Of a DNA stretch of 64,000 nucleotides, positions 26,047-39,207 are shown one piece after another. The stretch comes from Diadema setosum (lineage: Eukaryota; Echinodermata; Echinoidea; Diadematoida; Diadematidae). Positions within the stretch are counted from its first letter, which is position 1. Every line of letters begins with the position of its first letter. Location of the stretch: the NCBI GenBank assembly GCA_033980235.1, contig CM067076.1:36075709-36139708 (forward strand), read 5' to 3'. The position numbers were made by a program, and so were the translations under genes. The notes beneath the pieces were generated by a model, which had not been told where the DNA came from, searched no databases, and saw nothing but the letters and a program-made list of their open reading frames with translations.

Positions 26047-27236
26047 AGGGGTTTGTGGCAGTACAGGAAAGTTGTACTATTACAGTCATTGTGAAATGTT
26101 GCACGAGTGCATGAAGACTGCTTCAGACTGTAAAGACAAAACAATCGTCGAGTCTTTACTTCATTCAAGCTCATCTGAAATAAGTAAAGAAAGTACAGAA
26201 CTTGAAACCTGTTACAAACTTCCAAAAACACAGACTTCACATACTCAGTCAACAACTTGACATTAGTAATTCTTTTATCAATGAAAGCGATGGTTTTGTT
26301 AGTTGAATGGAAAAGAAAATCTTCATTGATGCTAACAATAAATTAAGAAATAATACCATGATGAATTCATATCATTGTGTAAGAAAGAAAATAAATTCTT
26401 TATGGCTTTATAGTGATTTTGATTCGGAAATCTACAAACTTGGTCCACATTCACTGACAGAGAACAGAGTGTGTAGACGTCCATTACATGTGGTTGTATG
26501 GATATGAGGGGAGGACAATCTACTTCAATGGAATCACTCATTCAATCAGTCCTTAAATACAAAAACAAACGATTAAATAAAATGTCTTTGGACTACAAAT
26601 TCTATTCAGTGAAAAAAAAATGATTTCGAAGAACTGAATATTGTGACCAAAAGACAAATTTCTATCTCCACCTCTAATAAAATGTGAACTCGTTCATGAA
26701 ATTTCTGGGGGAAAAAAAATCTGGCTCCGAAAATAAGATTTCCCTCATACTTCGATTAAAAGTGTATTGCATCAGAAGAAGCTTAACAAGAATCGATTTG
26801 TGGCAGCTGTCAAGAGATAAGAAAAATGAGAAATTGCCCTAAGATGGTCATATCAACTACACTGTGGCAACTACGGGGAAAGAGTTTAAACCACTGGTAT
26901 TAAGTTTATCTTTATCAGGTGGAATTCATCATTACTCTTGTGGCCTGTAATCCGGTCAAGCCAGCAGCTGACGGTGCATGAAGATGGCACGGCATTATAG
27001 ACGCTGCCATGTCAAATGTTCAACACTGATAGAGCAAGGTGTGTCTGTCTGGAGAACCTCTCGGCATTCGTCAAACGTGTGATCATGGGCTTAGCACTTA
27101 ATGGGTCAGCAAGACCAGTAATCCAGCGAGAATCGACCGCATCTCGGTCTGCACCAATCATAATTTAGAGGCGCTTGTGAAATCAGCTCCCCCACCCTAC
27201 TACAGGATCCTGTCTTTCACCATCCTACCCTGGAAA

Positions 27237-27244
27237 AGAGATAG

Positions 27245-27301
<57 letters not shown>

Positions 27302-27332
27302 GATAGATAGATATAAATAAATAAATAGATCT
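27237..27332 (+). repeat. (GATA)n microsatellite
   Basis: About 20 GATA units with minor interruptions, ending in AAATA units. Confidence 0.95.
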
Positions 27333-28924
27333 AAAAGAATGAGCGAGAGAGAGAGACGTGTGTGATGTTATATGTATTATGATATAAGTATGTCTTTCAA
27401 ATTCTTTGGTTTATCATATCAGGTTAGCAGTTGAGTGAAATCAATCGAAAGCGAATGACGACATAAATCAGTACAGGTCTTTCACCGTATTCACCCGCAG
27501 AAATTCACTTTTTCTGATTTGCATAAGTCCCCTTACAACGGAGAATCAAGAGCACAGTGTGATAGGGAAAGATTTAATCAGATATGGTTATAGGAAGTTG
27601 TATGAAAATTGAAATATACGGAGACTTTGTCGACTATTGGGAATTGCCGCTAATATTTTTGCACTTCCTTGGGGGTAAACTCTGATTGAATTGAGGATCA
27701 CTGTATCTCTTGTAGAGATCTGATATATGTTCCCCTCTGGATGTATGGGACCGACGACTGTGTAGCGATGCACTCTTCAGAGCATTAAAGGATTTCGCCT
27801 CTTCTGAAGTATCTTATTAGTCAAATAATGTTTAGAGGCATGTTAACCGTTTAAAATCCGCAGTATCGCTTCGATTTGCTGTAAATGTTAGCGAAGCCTT
27901 GCCGGTAGAGTGGCAAAACTAAAGGACATGATGACAAAAATCATGGAAATAGTGGGTGGAGATCGGGTCTTACACAAAAAATAGAATTAAACCAGAATTG
28001 AATCATGAAGCTCTCTTCTCTGTCTGACTTTTTTGGATGCTATTAAATTTTTCAATGACAGCATGGTGATTTTACTTCTACGAACATTTTATTCTGCAGC
28101 TAAACTTCTGCTATATTACTTCCAACAAGGATGATAGCAGCATAAGTTATATCTATCCTAATGATGATTATCAATTTTTTTTTAATGTGATATGTTTCTG
28201 TTGTGATTTCATAAAAAGTGGAAATCATGGTATTTACGACATTCACAAAAGGAGATACTGCAATTATCATTTCAATCGTTATTCTCTGCAACAGAGATAA
28301 AAACATATGATTTTTCTTTTGCACAGACTCGTCACCCCTAGCCAGACTCGAATGGAGAAAATAAGTGTTCGTCTTCACAAACCCCACAAGTCGCTCATGG
28401 GACTGAACGATCATCAAAAATATTACTTCGAAACATTTGAAGGCGATCAAAATAGCCTCCTGATTCCGCTTTCGAAAGAAAGAGTAATTTAATCCACCGT
28501 CCAAGCAGTCGGAGAAAATGTGGAATGACCCTTGACTAATGGGTTTCACTTTAACATCTTTTCCCTTCCTCGCACTGAGAGCAAACTCTGAGGATCGTTT
28601 GAAATACAGTGAACCTCCACATTAGCCAGTCAAATGCTCGTTTGGGGGTGTTTTCTTCTGAGTGAGGATGATGTAAGTTTTCATGCCATGTGTCCTGAAA
28701 TGTTTTATATTAGTCATATCTTGCCCTGGCGCCATGTGAAATCATCTGCAGTTTATTTTGGTGCAATCCTTTCGTGTGATAATATGCAATGTAAAGTACA
28801 ATGTAGTCATTAGCTATAGTTCAAAGAGTATATTACAGGCTGTATTTGAACGAACTGAACGACTTGTTTGAAACAGAAGACAAAAACTAAGACAAAGAAA
28901 TTAAAGGTAAGTTAGAAATAATGC

Positions 28925-28966
<42 letters not shown>
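28925..28966 (+). repeat. (TA)n microsatellite
   Basis: About 20 uninterrupted TA units. Confidence 0.97.
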
Positions 28967-28967
<1 letters not shown>

Positions 28968-29444
28968 TGTTTAGCACACAAACAATAACACATGTATACC
29001 AGTTCTTGCACGCGCAGCTAATGTACATCACATTGGCTGCGATTGATTTTGTATCTACTCCTTCATTTGAAATGTCACTCGGCTTCTCCGAAATACAATT
29101 TAAGTATGACCAAGAACACACGACAGGAAAAGTTTTGTCATAATCGCACACAGAATAAGAAAGTTATGGAATTTCAAACCCGGGTAATAAAACAATGGAA
29201 TCAGCAGAAACCACATAATCATAAAAATGAAAAGGTGATGACGCCATGGCCTCATCAGTCTCAAACTGACCTACTTACAATCTTTACTTCATGTCACTTT
29301 TGTTTGACACAAAACTGAATAAAAAAGAACTCACTTGTAGCCTTGGAATAAGAGTTTGATATGTTGGAACATTGTAGCAATAATTACATCCATGGGATAT
29401 TGTTTTCGATTGGTAAAGCATCATCAACAACAACAACAATAAAA

Positions 29445-29446
<2 letters not shown>

Positions 29447-29501
<55 letters not shown>

Positions 29502-29520
29502 ATGTGTGTGTGTATGTGTG
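29447..29520 (+). repeat. (GT)n microsatellite
   Basis: A pure GT run to about 29493, then GTAT/GAAT-interrupted GT. Confidence 0.95.
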
Positions 29521-30417
29521 GGCAAAAACCAGTGGGATTGTTGTGAGTTGTTTGTTGGTTGTTTATTTATTCTCCATTTTACATTAAAAATACACAGAAA
29601 AATATATAAATCAAATATGAATCAAAGAAACATTACAAAATAGATTACGAAATGGATGGATTGCCCATTTTACATTCATTGTTATAATGATTTGGTTCTG
29701 CCATGGAGTCCATCATCACCTCAGCACATTATGTAAAAAGAGCTTTATTCATTATTCGTTGTCCATTATATCACTCATTATCATTATTTGATAAGCACGT
29801 GAAATTTCAATCTACTCAACTTTTGTTATTTCATAAATCATTTAATCCAAACTCTAACCATCATTGACCATTCGGTGAATCTTACGTCTTTCTCTTGTTG
29901 TGATTATTGTTGTTATTATTGTTGTTGTTGTGGTTGTTTTAGTCAATTGAAGATGGCGTGGAGTTGCATTTTAAACTTAGGAGAACCATGTGACTGATTC
30001 AAGGCACTCCAAAACAGGAGTTGTCTCTATAACAACTATAGGCACGAATAGGAGCAATTTCATAGGCATTAAGCTCGATCGCAGTGTAATAGATTGCGTG
30101 TCATAACACGACCTTGTCTAGCTCTATTTGTCTGACGTATATGACATATATCAAAAGTGCATATGATATATATGCCTATATTGTCGTGTCGATGCCTGCT
30201 TACCTTAATCTTAGCTGGATTTGATGCCCTGTCACAATTTATGGCTCTGCACCAATTCGAAGACACTCACGTTCGAAACATTTGTGAAGTCTTTTTCTTT
30301 GGGTGGGGTGGGGAGGGGGGGGGGACGTCAATATCAATGTCCTGGAAAGTGACATCAAAATTTGTTCAATCAATCAGATGTGAAATACGAAACACCTACG
30401 TTCATGAATAGATAGAG

Positions 30418-30429
30418 CACACACACAAA

Positions 30430-30483
<54 letters not shown>

Positions 30484-30497
30484 TATATATATATAAT
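30418..30497 (+). repeat. (CA)n(TA)n microsatellite
   Basis: CA units with a few CAAA interruptions, passing into a short TA run. Confidence 0.95.
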
Positions 30498-30907
30498 ACA
30501 TTGTATACATATATTGATAGAGAGAAAGAGAAAATAGAAGATGCCTCCGTGGACAATACCATTCATCAAGTCTTAATTACCAATTCATGCATGCTGTGTC
30601 TGACATGAATTGAATTAAGCGGTCAACGAATCTCTGGATGATCATCGAAATGCAATGTAGTTACGACTTTATATGCACTTCGTCTTTATCTTCTTCATTT
30701 TTTGGTCATTTTCATGTCTACCATCCGGTCATTTTTAAAGACGCAATTCAGTTTTACCACCTTTTTGTCATTCAAATTCAATTTTTTTTTTTTTAGTATT
30801 TCTTAGTAAACGTTTATTGAGAATAGAGATTCTAAATACAATTTATGTTGTCGGAATATTGCATCAAATGAATGCATCTGGTCTCGTATTCTTCAGTCAT
30901 GATACTC

Positions 30908-30975
30908 TGTCTCTCTCCCTCTCTCTTTCTCTCTTTCTCTCTTTGTCTCTTTCCCTCTCTCTCTCTCTTTCTCAC
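30908..30975 (+). repeat. CT-rich simple repeat
   Basis: Imperfect (CT)n with TTT interruptions. Confidence 0.9.
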
Positions 30976-33052
30976 TCTTTCTTAATGACACTTGATATTT
31001 TCTCTCTCACTTGTACACAAATACTTTATTTCTCGTCAATGTAAGTTATAGGCAAATATTTTTTGACGACAAATATTTTTATAGATTTTAATGTAACAAA
31101 TCTTATCTTACAAATTTCAACTAGGGTCAATTAGTTAAAGACTCGGAAGTCGTAAAATGTAACTCGATCCTTTCAGAAAAAGAAAAATTATAACAATGAT
31201 AATGACATGACAGGTACTACATAGTCAAAGATACGTCCCCTCCCCCTTCAAAGAGTCAGTATTTTAATTATAGTTTAGATATGATTTTAATTGATTGACA
31301 TACTGGTGCATCACATTAGCAATTACACATAGATACAGTAACATCACGTTCTGACAAAGTTTGTTGTAATGACTACTGAGAACATTATTCACAGACGTGC
31401 AAATAAAGCAACAGCATCATTAGTGATTTCTATGGCTGACTTCTAAATCCATTTATAGGTCAGTATAGCGGGTCTCGTCTTACATATTATTTTCTCCTCA
31501 ATCAAATTTTCTCGTCCTTCGCTCGTGAAGCCGTTCTATATCATTTCAAAGGTGAGTTCGCAAACAGGTAGATGAGGAGTCAGCGTGCTAGTAAGAATTC
31601 CATATCCCCCGCGTCTTATGAAGGATCTTCCCGATAATTCCTTTAAATGTGAATCCATCGTGATTATGACGTAGGACACATCTCCTTGGCTATCTTACCT
31701 TGTGACGAGCAATGACGACATTCGAATTTACTGCAGGCAAGAGACACAGCCTGCACCCTATCATGTGAGGCGAGCTGCTGCCATAGACGGTTTCATTTGG
31801 TGCGGTATTAAACCAGGTGCATCGCACTTTCTGTTTGAGCGGGGTACACGGATGCCTATAATGTCAGTTCAGCATAATTTCACTTCCCATTTGAAATATG
31901 TTTTCATCCTACGGCACCCTGTAATTGTCATTTTTTTTTTCCAATTTCTGTTTTCTTACCTAAAAATGTATTGAGCGCTGCATCGGCTGAGGTCTGTTCT
32001 GTAGTTGAGTCACGTGTGTGTTCAGCTAGCAGACAATACTCTTAACTCTTTAAATCATATCTGGAAAGAAACTACATTACCCTTAAACATTAGTACAATA
32101 GAAGAGATTGTTATAATTGTTCTTATTATGTTCATTCTATATGCTCATGATACGTCTAGAGGCAGGTTGATAGGTAGAATGAAGGAGGTTTTTATTTCTT
32201 TCCTTGTCATCATCTGCAAAAGAAAATATCAAGAAGGACAAAAGAGTTGGTTTGTCTGAATGTCCCCGTATGTGCTACCTAGATTTAAAGACGTTTACCC
32301 AATGACATAAGATGTTATTTAATCCTGCTGCAGCACAGCTTGCTCGATGTAATTAATTACTCAAGATCCTATCCGTTTCAACCGTCCCCCCCCCCCTTGT
32401 CGCATGAGGCAGAAATCCGACTTGGCGCGATTGAGATGTGTGTACGATTTTGCTTTTTGTTCTTTTGCTTTTTCTTTTTTTATTGAGGTAACGTATTTAG
32501 GCAAAATCTGACGCCCCTGAATTGAAACTCGCAGATCTATTTGGTGCGTGATTACCCGAGGGAAATTAGAAGAATTGGTAAACGTTCTTGTAACTAGTAT
32601 GGAAAGGTGAACGAGGATTATATCTGGTCCATGCCTTGAGCTGCGGGGAGGCAAGGGTCGGGGAGACAGGCTGAAATTGAGTGTGTTTACCATACGGAGG
32701 CATGACATCATTCTTCTGTCGTGTCCAACCTTTGGAGACGACCATTTTTCATCTCATTAGTTATCCGTCAATCCTGTCACTCGTGTAGTCAAAACATTCA
32801 AGCCATTAAAAATCAAAGCCTTTCTTGTGCGACATTGTCACTCGTCTAGAGTAATGAATAGTACAGATCTGCAGTAACCTATTTCGTACACAACATCAAT
32901 GCTACAAAATATATTTAGGAACATGATTTGATTTTCCTCTAAATTCATTGTAGCTTAGAATGGCAAAGAGGACTGTGAATCATACATTGTAGATAAACAT
33001 CGACGACACTGAATACTACATTATATTAAAACTACCCAACTTAGTCAAAACG

Positions 33053-33201
33053 GTTACAGTAAGGCAGTTATCAACTTTGTTAATGACTCCTTTTCATTTA
33101 CATTCGTCATATTATCCCCTTAAAGTAACAAAGCGTTACATAGTAGAGCAGTTATCAGTGTTGCCAATTACCCCTTTTGCATGACACACGTTATATCATC
33201 C
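33053..33201 (+). repeat. Diverged tandem duplication, unit about 82 bp
   Basis: 33053..33117 and 33134..33201 share GTTACAnTA, GCAGTTATCA, TTGnnAATnACnCCTTTT and ATnATCC in the same order and spacing, with many substitutions. Confidence 0.6.
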
Positions 33202-35905
33202 AAATGCCCGAGTGGACGTACCTTACAATGTCAGCACGAAGCGATAAATCTGTTTTACGATACAATTTTGATTACTTGAATTATTTGCAGTAACAGATAT
33301 TCAAAGCGCTTTAAAAATTTCAATATCACAATTATGTCATCATTAGAAATGATGAGAACTGATCTATTTTACTCTGACGATATTTGTATTATATATATGG
33401 GAAAGAGAACATCTCCCTTGCTTTTTTGCTGTGTACAAATCTCATGACATCACTGACCAATGAACAACTTCACTGAAGCTAGCAGCTATACATGAAACTC
33501 TAAACGGAAGCTCTTAGTTAGAACAAGCGATGTAAGGATGATATAAACGTCATCTATTCATTATAACAAATATTAAACACAGATTACAGCAGGAAAAACT
33601 TGAGTAATCTGCTATTGTTATATTGGTTACTCTGTTTTGTTGCATTACAATAGGCATTATCTATTATTAATGTACTTTTCCCCCAAAAAAGACTACTATA
33701 GGCGACGTCAAAGTTTGTGTTGCATTTCCTTTAAGCCTTTGCAACTAAATCATGCCAGACAAATGTGGCACGTAGAAACAGAACGCTGGGGTTCAGGTGA
33801 AAAGGTGATTTTGGACTAGGAAATTACAGCGGCCTGCTTTACAGCCATTAATAAAATTTCTTTGCATATTTCTGTCACAAATCAAACTGAAAACGAGTGA
33901 CATTTGCATATGCTGGTAAATATCAACCCTGAAACATAACTTGCAGGGTTTGAGATAAGACTAAGCACAATACACGATACGTTTCAAAGATAGTGGACTG
34001 AAGAAGAGTTTGATATGATAAGAGCTGCATCATGGCTGACAAGTTTGATTCATTTGGCAGGCTGTTCACATCCATATCAGTACTGCATTTCCGATGACCT
34101 TTTCTTGATATATGACGACAGAATGGGTACCTCCATACCTTTATGTATAACGCAGTCGAAATGAATCTGTTTCCGGTGTGTTTATTTCTTGTCTATAGGC
34201 AGTATGGTGATACTAGCTGTATGCTTGGATGATAGTATTCATGTGAATACGGTGAAGTAGATTTGTTGTTTGGCAGAAATTTAAATTGACTGCTTCGAGA
34301 GGAAATCCGAATGAAATAACCAATTTTGTCTGCAATCAGCAATACATTTCCTCCCTGCACATCAGGTGCAGGTCCTTGAATCGGCACGTTCCGAGAGAGA
34401 GAGAGAGAAAAAACAATAAGTGACTTGAAAAGCTCCAGAATACCTCAGGATCCTGGGGTCCTTAACACATTTTGTTGTTGTCTTGCTGGAATTTATCACA
34501 GAGCACAACGTACAACTGCTTTCCATTTGCTCACTGTGAGGTGTTTGTATCCTTTTCCTCAAGGAAGCTTCAGAGACCAAGGTTCTTGATCATGTGAACA
34601 AAGACCAACTCGCCTTGAAAGACCGACTCTTCTACTTGTGTATTGTTTTGTTTTACGTCGTTTATTACAAAGCACTAGCAGCCTATGTCTAACAATCACA
34701 GGGACATGCACCAATAACAACAACAACAACAAATTATCTTTAATCATAAATGTTCTGCTGTCTTTACGAATTTAGATTCAAGATGTGACATTGTTGGTAT
34801 CAAATGGAATTTTTTGGCATGTAGGAACGTAAACGTGTGGTAGATATCATATTTCCCCATGGTACTGTACTTTATTTTCTTCACTGCCTGTGTTTATGTA
34901 TGTAGTACACTATGAAAGAATAAAGAGCTTAGGTATTTCAATGCACTCGCATTTTTTCCAACTCATCTCGACATAGACACAAAGAGACATACACCAGAGG
35001 CATAAATCAATAAGCAACGTGCATGTTCCTCCATAATTCACACATATATTGGACTAGCATAGCAAGCACATCTATACACCCTGATACACCTTCTATAAGT
35101 AAAAACAAAAATCCACATGAAGGAATTCAGGTCCGTAATTCAATTTAAGATATCACTCCCCGATGGAGTAACTTTTGTAGTGCCAACAATATGCCACAGT
35201 TGTTAACGATTTGGAGTTTCTACGGCTTCACTCTGCGAAACTTTAATTCGAACACACTAATCCGGCGGGAGCTTCAATCCGGCACGCTTCTACTTTGTTT
35301 CCTTGCCGATAAAAGATTACTCCCCCCCCCACCCCCCGGCATGCCCCTTCAGCTGTCACCTCAGGTATCTTTTTTTTTTTTTTAGAAGCCAGGTACATGT
35401 GTTGGTATGGACATTCCTCCCTTACCAGCTCACCTGTGCTTCTGTTCTTTCTAACTGTATTTCCACTGAACATCAAGCAAAACCTCCATTCCATTCCCTT
35501 CCTTAAAAACAGACAAACAACAAGTCCTTTGTCTTCAACATCAGACTGAGTGTATTCCAAATATAGACTGCCACACATCGCCTCAGGTTCATGTTCAGAG
35601 ATTCAAGCTGTTTGTTGCTAAGCATTAACCGACTTTTACTACAACTAATGATACGCGTTTCACTTTGCCAATTCGCCTACCGCTTTTATTTTGACGTCAG
35701 TACCGAACACTCTTGTAACACCGATCTTAGTGTACGTGTTCTTCAAAAAAAGACAGCATCAGCCAGAGTCCTTCGAATGAACATATGACTCTGCCGGTTG
35801 CCTGGGCAACAATATTTCCAAATCATGTCATACAGAGAGTCTTCTTGTGAGGCCATACAAAATGGTACAGTTATGTTATGACATGTTAAACAATTGAACC
35901 AGTAA

Positions 35906-35931
35906 AAGAGAGAGAGAGAGAGAGAGAGAGA
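35906..35931 (+). repeat. (GA)n microsatellite
   Basis: About 12 GA units. Confidence 0.93.
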
Positions 35932-37722
35932 AACAAAAAAAAAGATAGAATGAAAGGAGTTTTTGTGTTTCATGTTCCTGCACTGACTCAAAGAAGAACA
36001 ATACTCCCATGGGTAGATACCTTCTGTGAAACGAACTGACGCCAAATTGCCTTGAGCACTGATGGCGATAACCTCGATTCAGAATGACTATAGCCAGGTG
36101 TATGAAGTGGAATATTAATGGCCACTATCCTCAAGCGATATGGGAAGATTTGGCATGAAAATTTGCATAGATGCTCTTTCGCACCGATTTCCACAATTGT
36201 CGCCGGCATGTTAGAGGCGATGCTTGCATAGTGCAGTGGAGTGTAAATGTCTGTAGGCTCCATGTAAGTAGCTTGAAAGACTTCTTCCCTCGTGGCTTTT
36301 TTTTTTTTCACATATCACAGTGACCCAGTTATGGTTAAAGAACTTCCATATTTTTCACAAGAAAGGAACCACGAACAGCTACTTATTTTCTCGTTTATAA
36401 CCTCGAACGGGACGCAGGAACTGTTGAACTTTTCTTATTACTCGACTGCCTACTTCAATTGTCTCCGTTTCGGTTGAGGATTTTAATCACGGTCCACTCT
36501 GACGTGACAACTTAATGAAAGTTACTGGCAACTCAAGGACTAGAGATAAGAAGCTACGTTCCTCTTAGTCCGAGCATGTTCCTCGCTATGTGGGCAGGTT
36601 ACTGCGAGCACGTAATCGCGCGAGACACGCTCCAAAGCGATGTAAGACACACTCGAACGTCTGGAAGTTTTAAGTCAATTTGAATTTTGGATTCACATGT
36701 ACCCAATGCAGACAAAGACATCATAAAATGAGCAGACTCCTTGATGAAGGGGAGGAAACTTGAAGATTACCTTATTCTAGAAGGTTGTCGAAATGACTCC
36801 CTGAACTTTTTACTCGTTTACTGCCGTAACGAAGGCAGATAATTGGTAAACCTCAAGTCGACGTTTTACTTCCCCCAGTGCCTTAAAACCCGTAATTTAT
36901 TTTCAATAATCATTTTTCTTATGGTTCTGCCCACTGATGGATTATTTTTTGATTTGTTCGAGTAGGCCCTATGCAGATAAGCAATGACATTCATCGGCGT
37001 AATTATTCTTTATAGCCCTTTCGCTTTATACAGAAAGCATACTCTTAATGGATAAAGAGTGATGTGCAAGTCAAAGATCTCCAGCTAATCTTCAACTCTA
37101 TACAAACAGCTTACCACGCTCTTCGGAAAGAGATCCGAACGTCACATGTGCTTGATTACACGGAGGAGAAAATAACAAAGCCAAGAACTTAAATTCTCTT
37201 TAACGAGGAAGATTCTCACAATTGACTTCGTTATTCCTTGAAGCTCGGGCCTGTCTTAGATCGTCAAAAGGTCCAATAAATTTCGCTGCAGTTTGCAGTG
37301 TTGTTGGTTTTTGTTTTGTTTTATATTTCTGTTGCTTTTTTACATCTGACAGTACATGTATATGAAAATTGGATTGTTTTTGGAGACATTTTCTTCCTGC
37401 CTGAGGCTATAAATAACTTCAGTGATTCTTACTTCTTACTCAGTCGAGAGTAGGGACAATGAAGGGACGGGAATCATAAAGTTTTGTCTATGTTTCCAAT
37501 GCTTGTTCGTCTATAAGATTGGTGGATGGAGACAACGATATGTCTGTGCAAGAGAGTGAATATCACTGTTTTTTTTTTATCAATATACATCACATTCATG
37601 TTACTACATAACTTTGAGTGGTCGGTTGTAATGGCTTTCACTTCGTGTCAAAGTCGCTCTACAGGCAGAACTTTATCACATGACATTGATGAATTGTGAG
37701 AAACAATGAGAAATATATAATT

Positions 37723-37745
37723 ATGATATATATATATATAAATAA

Positions 37746-37793
<48 letters not shown>
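37723..37793 (+). repeat. (AT)n microsatellite
   Basis: TA runs split by an AATAAATAAAT segment. Confidence 0.95.
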
Positions 37794-37798
<5 letters not shown>

Positions 37799-38946
37799 TT
37801 TGCTTGCTTTGAGTGTCAATAGGCACAGAAATCCAATAGCGTTGTACACACCGTCCAAAATTAAAGACACAGAATGGTCAATTTGGTAGAACTGGACGAC
37901 AGCCTTGACGATAAATGTTCATTTGTTTATCTACCATGTAACAGCAGTTTATCTATGACATTATACCCATCCAATATGGTCTTCTGAGTGGTCAGGGACT
38001 GTTGTCATCAAATTCCCTGTTTTACCACACACATATTCAAAATGCAACGCACAATAGCATAATCGTCAGAGCGAATTTGTACCATGACAAATGTACAAGA
38101 GCATAACAATGTTAACGACAAACCCTTTCTTAGAACATGGATACTAATTACTTAGTCGTTACCTTAACTGGAGAAGTATAATATAGGGTTAGAGCTTGAC
38201 GTCTGACTAAGACTAAGAGTAGGAGTGTTTGAGTCCTAATGCTGATGTGGGATGAAAAACAAACAAACAACAACAACAACCAAAACATTTATTTATTGGG
38301 TTCAATATCCTCGTAGAATCTTTGTTGTTAAGCCTTGAAATGAATCAATTTTCCCTTCTGTTCGCAATAAGAGCTGCATTGTGCAAGTGATATTCTCCAT
38401 TTTCACTGATTTCCATCAGCATTCTGTCATGGAGTTAATGGAATTTTCATTAATAAAACGGAGTACATTATCATGCCATAGTTGCATGCATTTGCTCATT
38501 TACATTTTGCTCATTATATTTTGTCAAACATTTACAATGTTACAAAGATGTTTTTTCAATTCATCATCATCTGTAAGTGCGTACATCATTTAGTTCCTTG
38601 TGAGCTTTTCATTTTTTTTTTTAATAAGAGTCATATCCCATTATTGTCATGCAGCACTAAGGAGAAACAGATGTCATGTCAACCTTCTTTTATTTTCATC
38701 CTCACTGACGCGTGTCACATGGTATGGAGAGAGTCTCTGGCTTTCACGTTGATATCACTGACTGGATAGACTCGAGTCTTCTTCAGTTTCTAAGAATCCA
38801 TTTGTTTGAAATAACACATTATTTAAAAATGATCAGAAAACTGAAAGTACTTAACATGTTGCTCCCCCATTATACACGTTATATTTGCACCACACGTTTA
38901 ATTAACTACTTCATGTTTCCGTCTTCCTTTTTCCCCCAACTAACAG

Positions 38947-39207
38947 TGTGTGCCCAACTCCAGCACGACAGGGGGATAGCAGCGGTTGTCGGTCCACCAT
39001 CAACAGATGGCGCGTTAGCAGTTCGGTCTGTCTGTAACTCTGTGGACGTACCACACGTGGACACCAGGCGGCAGTTCGGCTCGCAGGAAACGACGGCGAA
39101 TTCGATCAGTTTGTATCCACACGCAAGGTTTTTCAGCTCCATGTTGACTGACGTGGTCAGGTTCTACAAGTGGACAAAAGTGACCGTTATGTACGAAGAG
39201 GAAGAAG
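38947..39207 (+). CDS. GRIK: GRIK coding exon a: amino-terminal domain (first exon visible)
   Basis: 261 bp, acceptor phase 1, donor phase 1. The acceptor AACTAACAG follows a T/C-rich tract and the donor is GAAG|GTAAGA. It reads [20 protein letters not shown] and continues to [10 protein letters not shown]. This matches the kainate receptor ATD segment that in vertebrates runs from ACDQLSxGVxAIFGPSH to TVVYDDSTG. The exon opens with two bases of a split codon, so at least one coding exon lies upstream. Confidence 0.93.

Larger units (their letters stand above)
26050..38722. other. Non-coding stretch upstream of the first visible GRIK exon
   Basis: Microsatellites, AT-rich unique sequence and one diverged tandem repeat. 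I searched by eye on the + strand for the missing receptor exon (the family's LAFRFAVNxIN...DSFxAxKK region, ending in codon phase 1) and did not find it. Either it lies left of the window or it is too diverged to spot. Confidence 0.5.

Noticed and set aside
25879..26260. Poly-Cys and poly-Val frames
   Set aside because: Products of the GTT/GCT trinucleotide repeat read in two frames.
34193..34387. Minus-strand frame containing GPAPDVQGGNVLLIADK
   Set aside because: Looks mildly coding, but no splice sites or homologous family were recognised. Too weak to list as a gene.
35988..36311. Minus-strand frame with TPLHYASIAS, reminiscent of an ankyrin repeat
   Set aside because: Only one partial motif match; no second repeat and no conserved ankyrin spacing.
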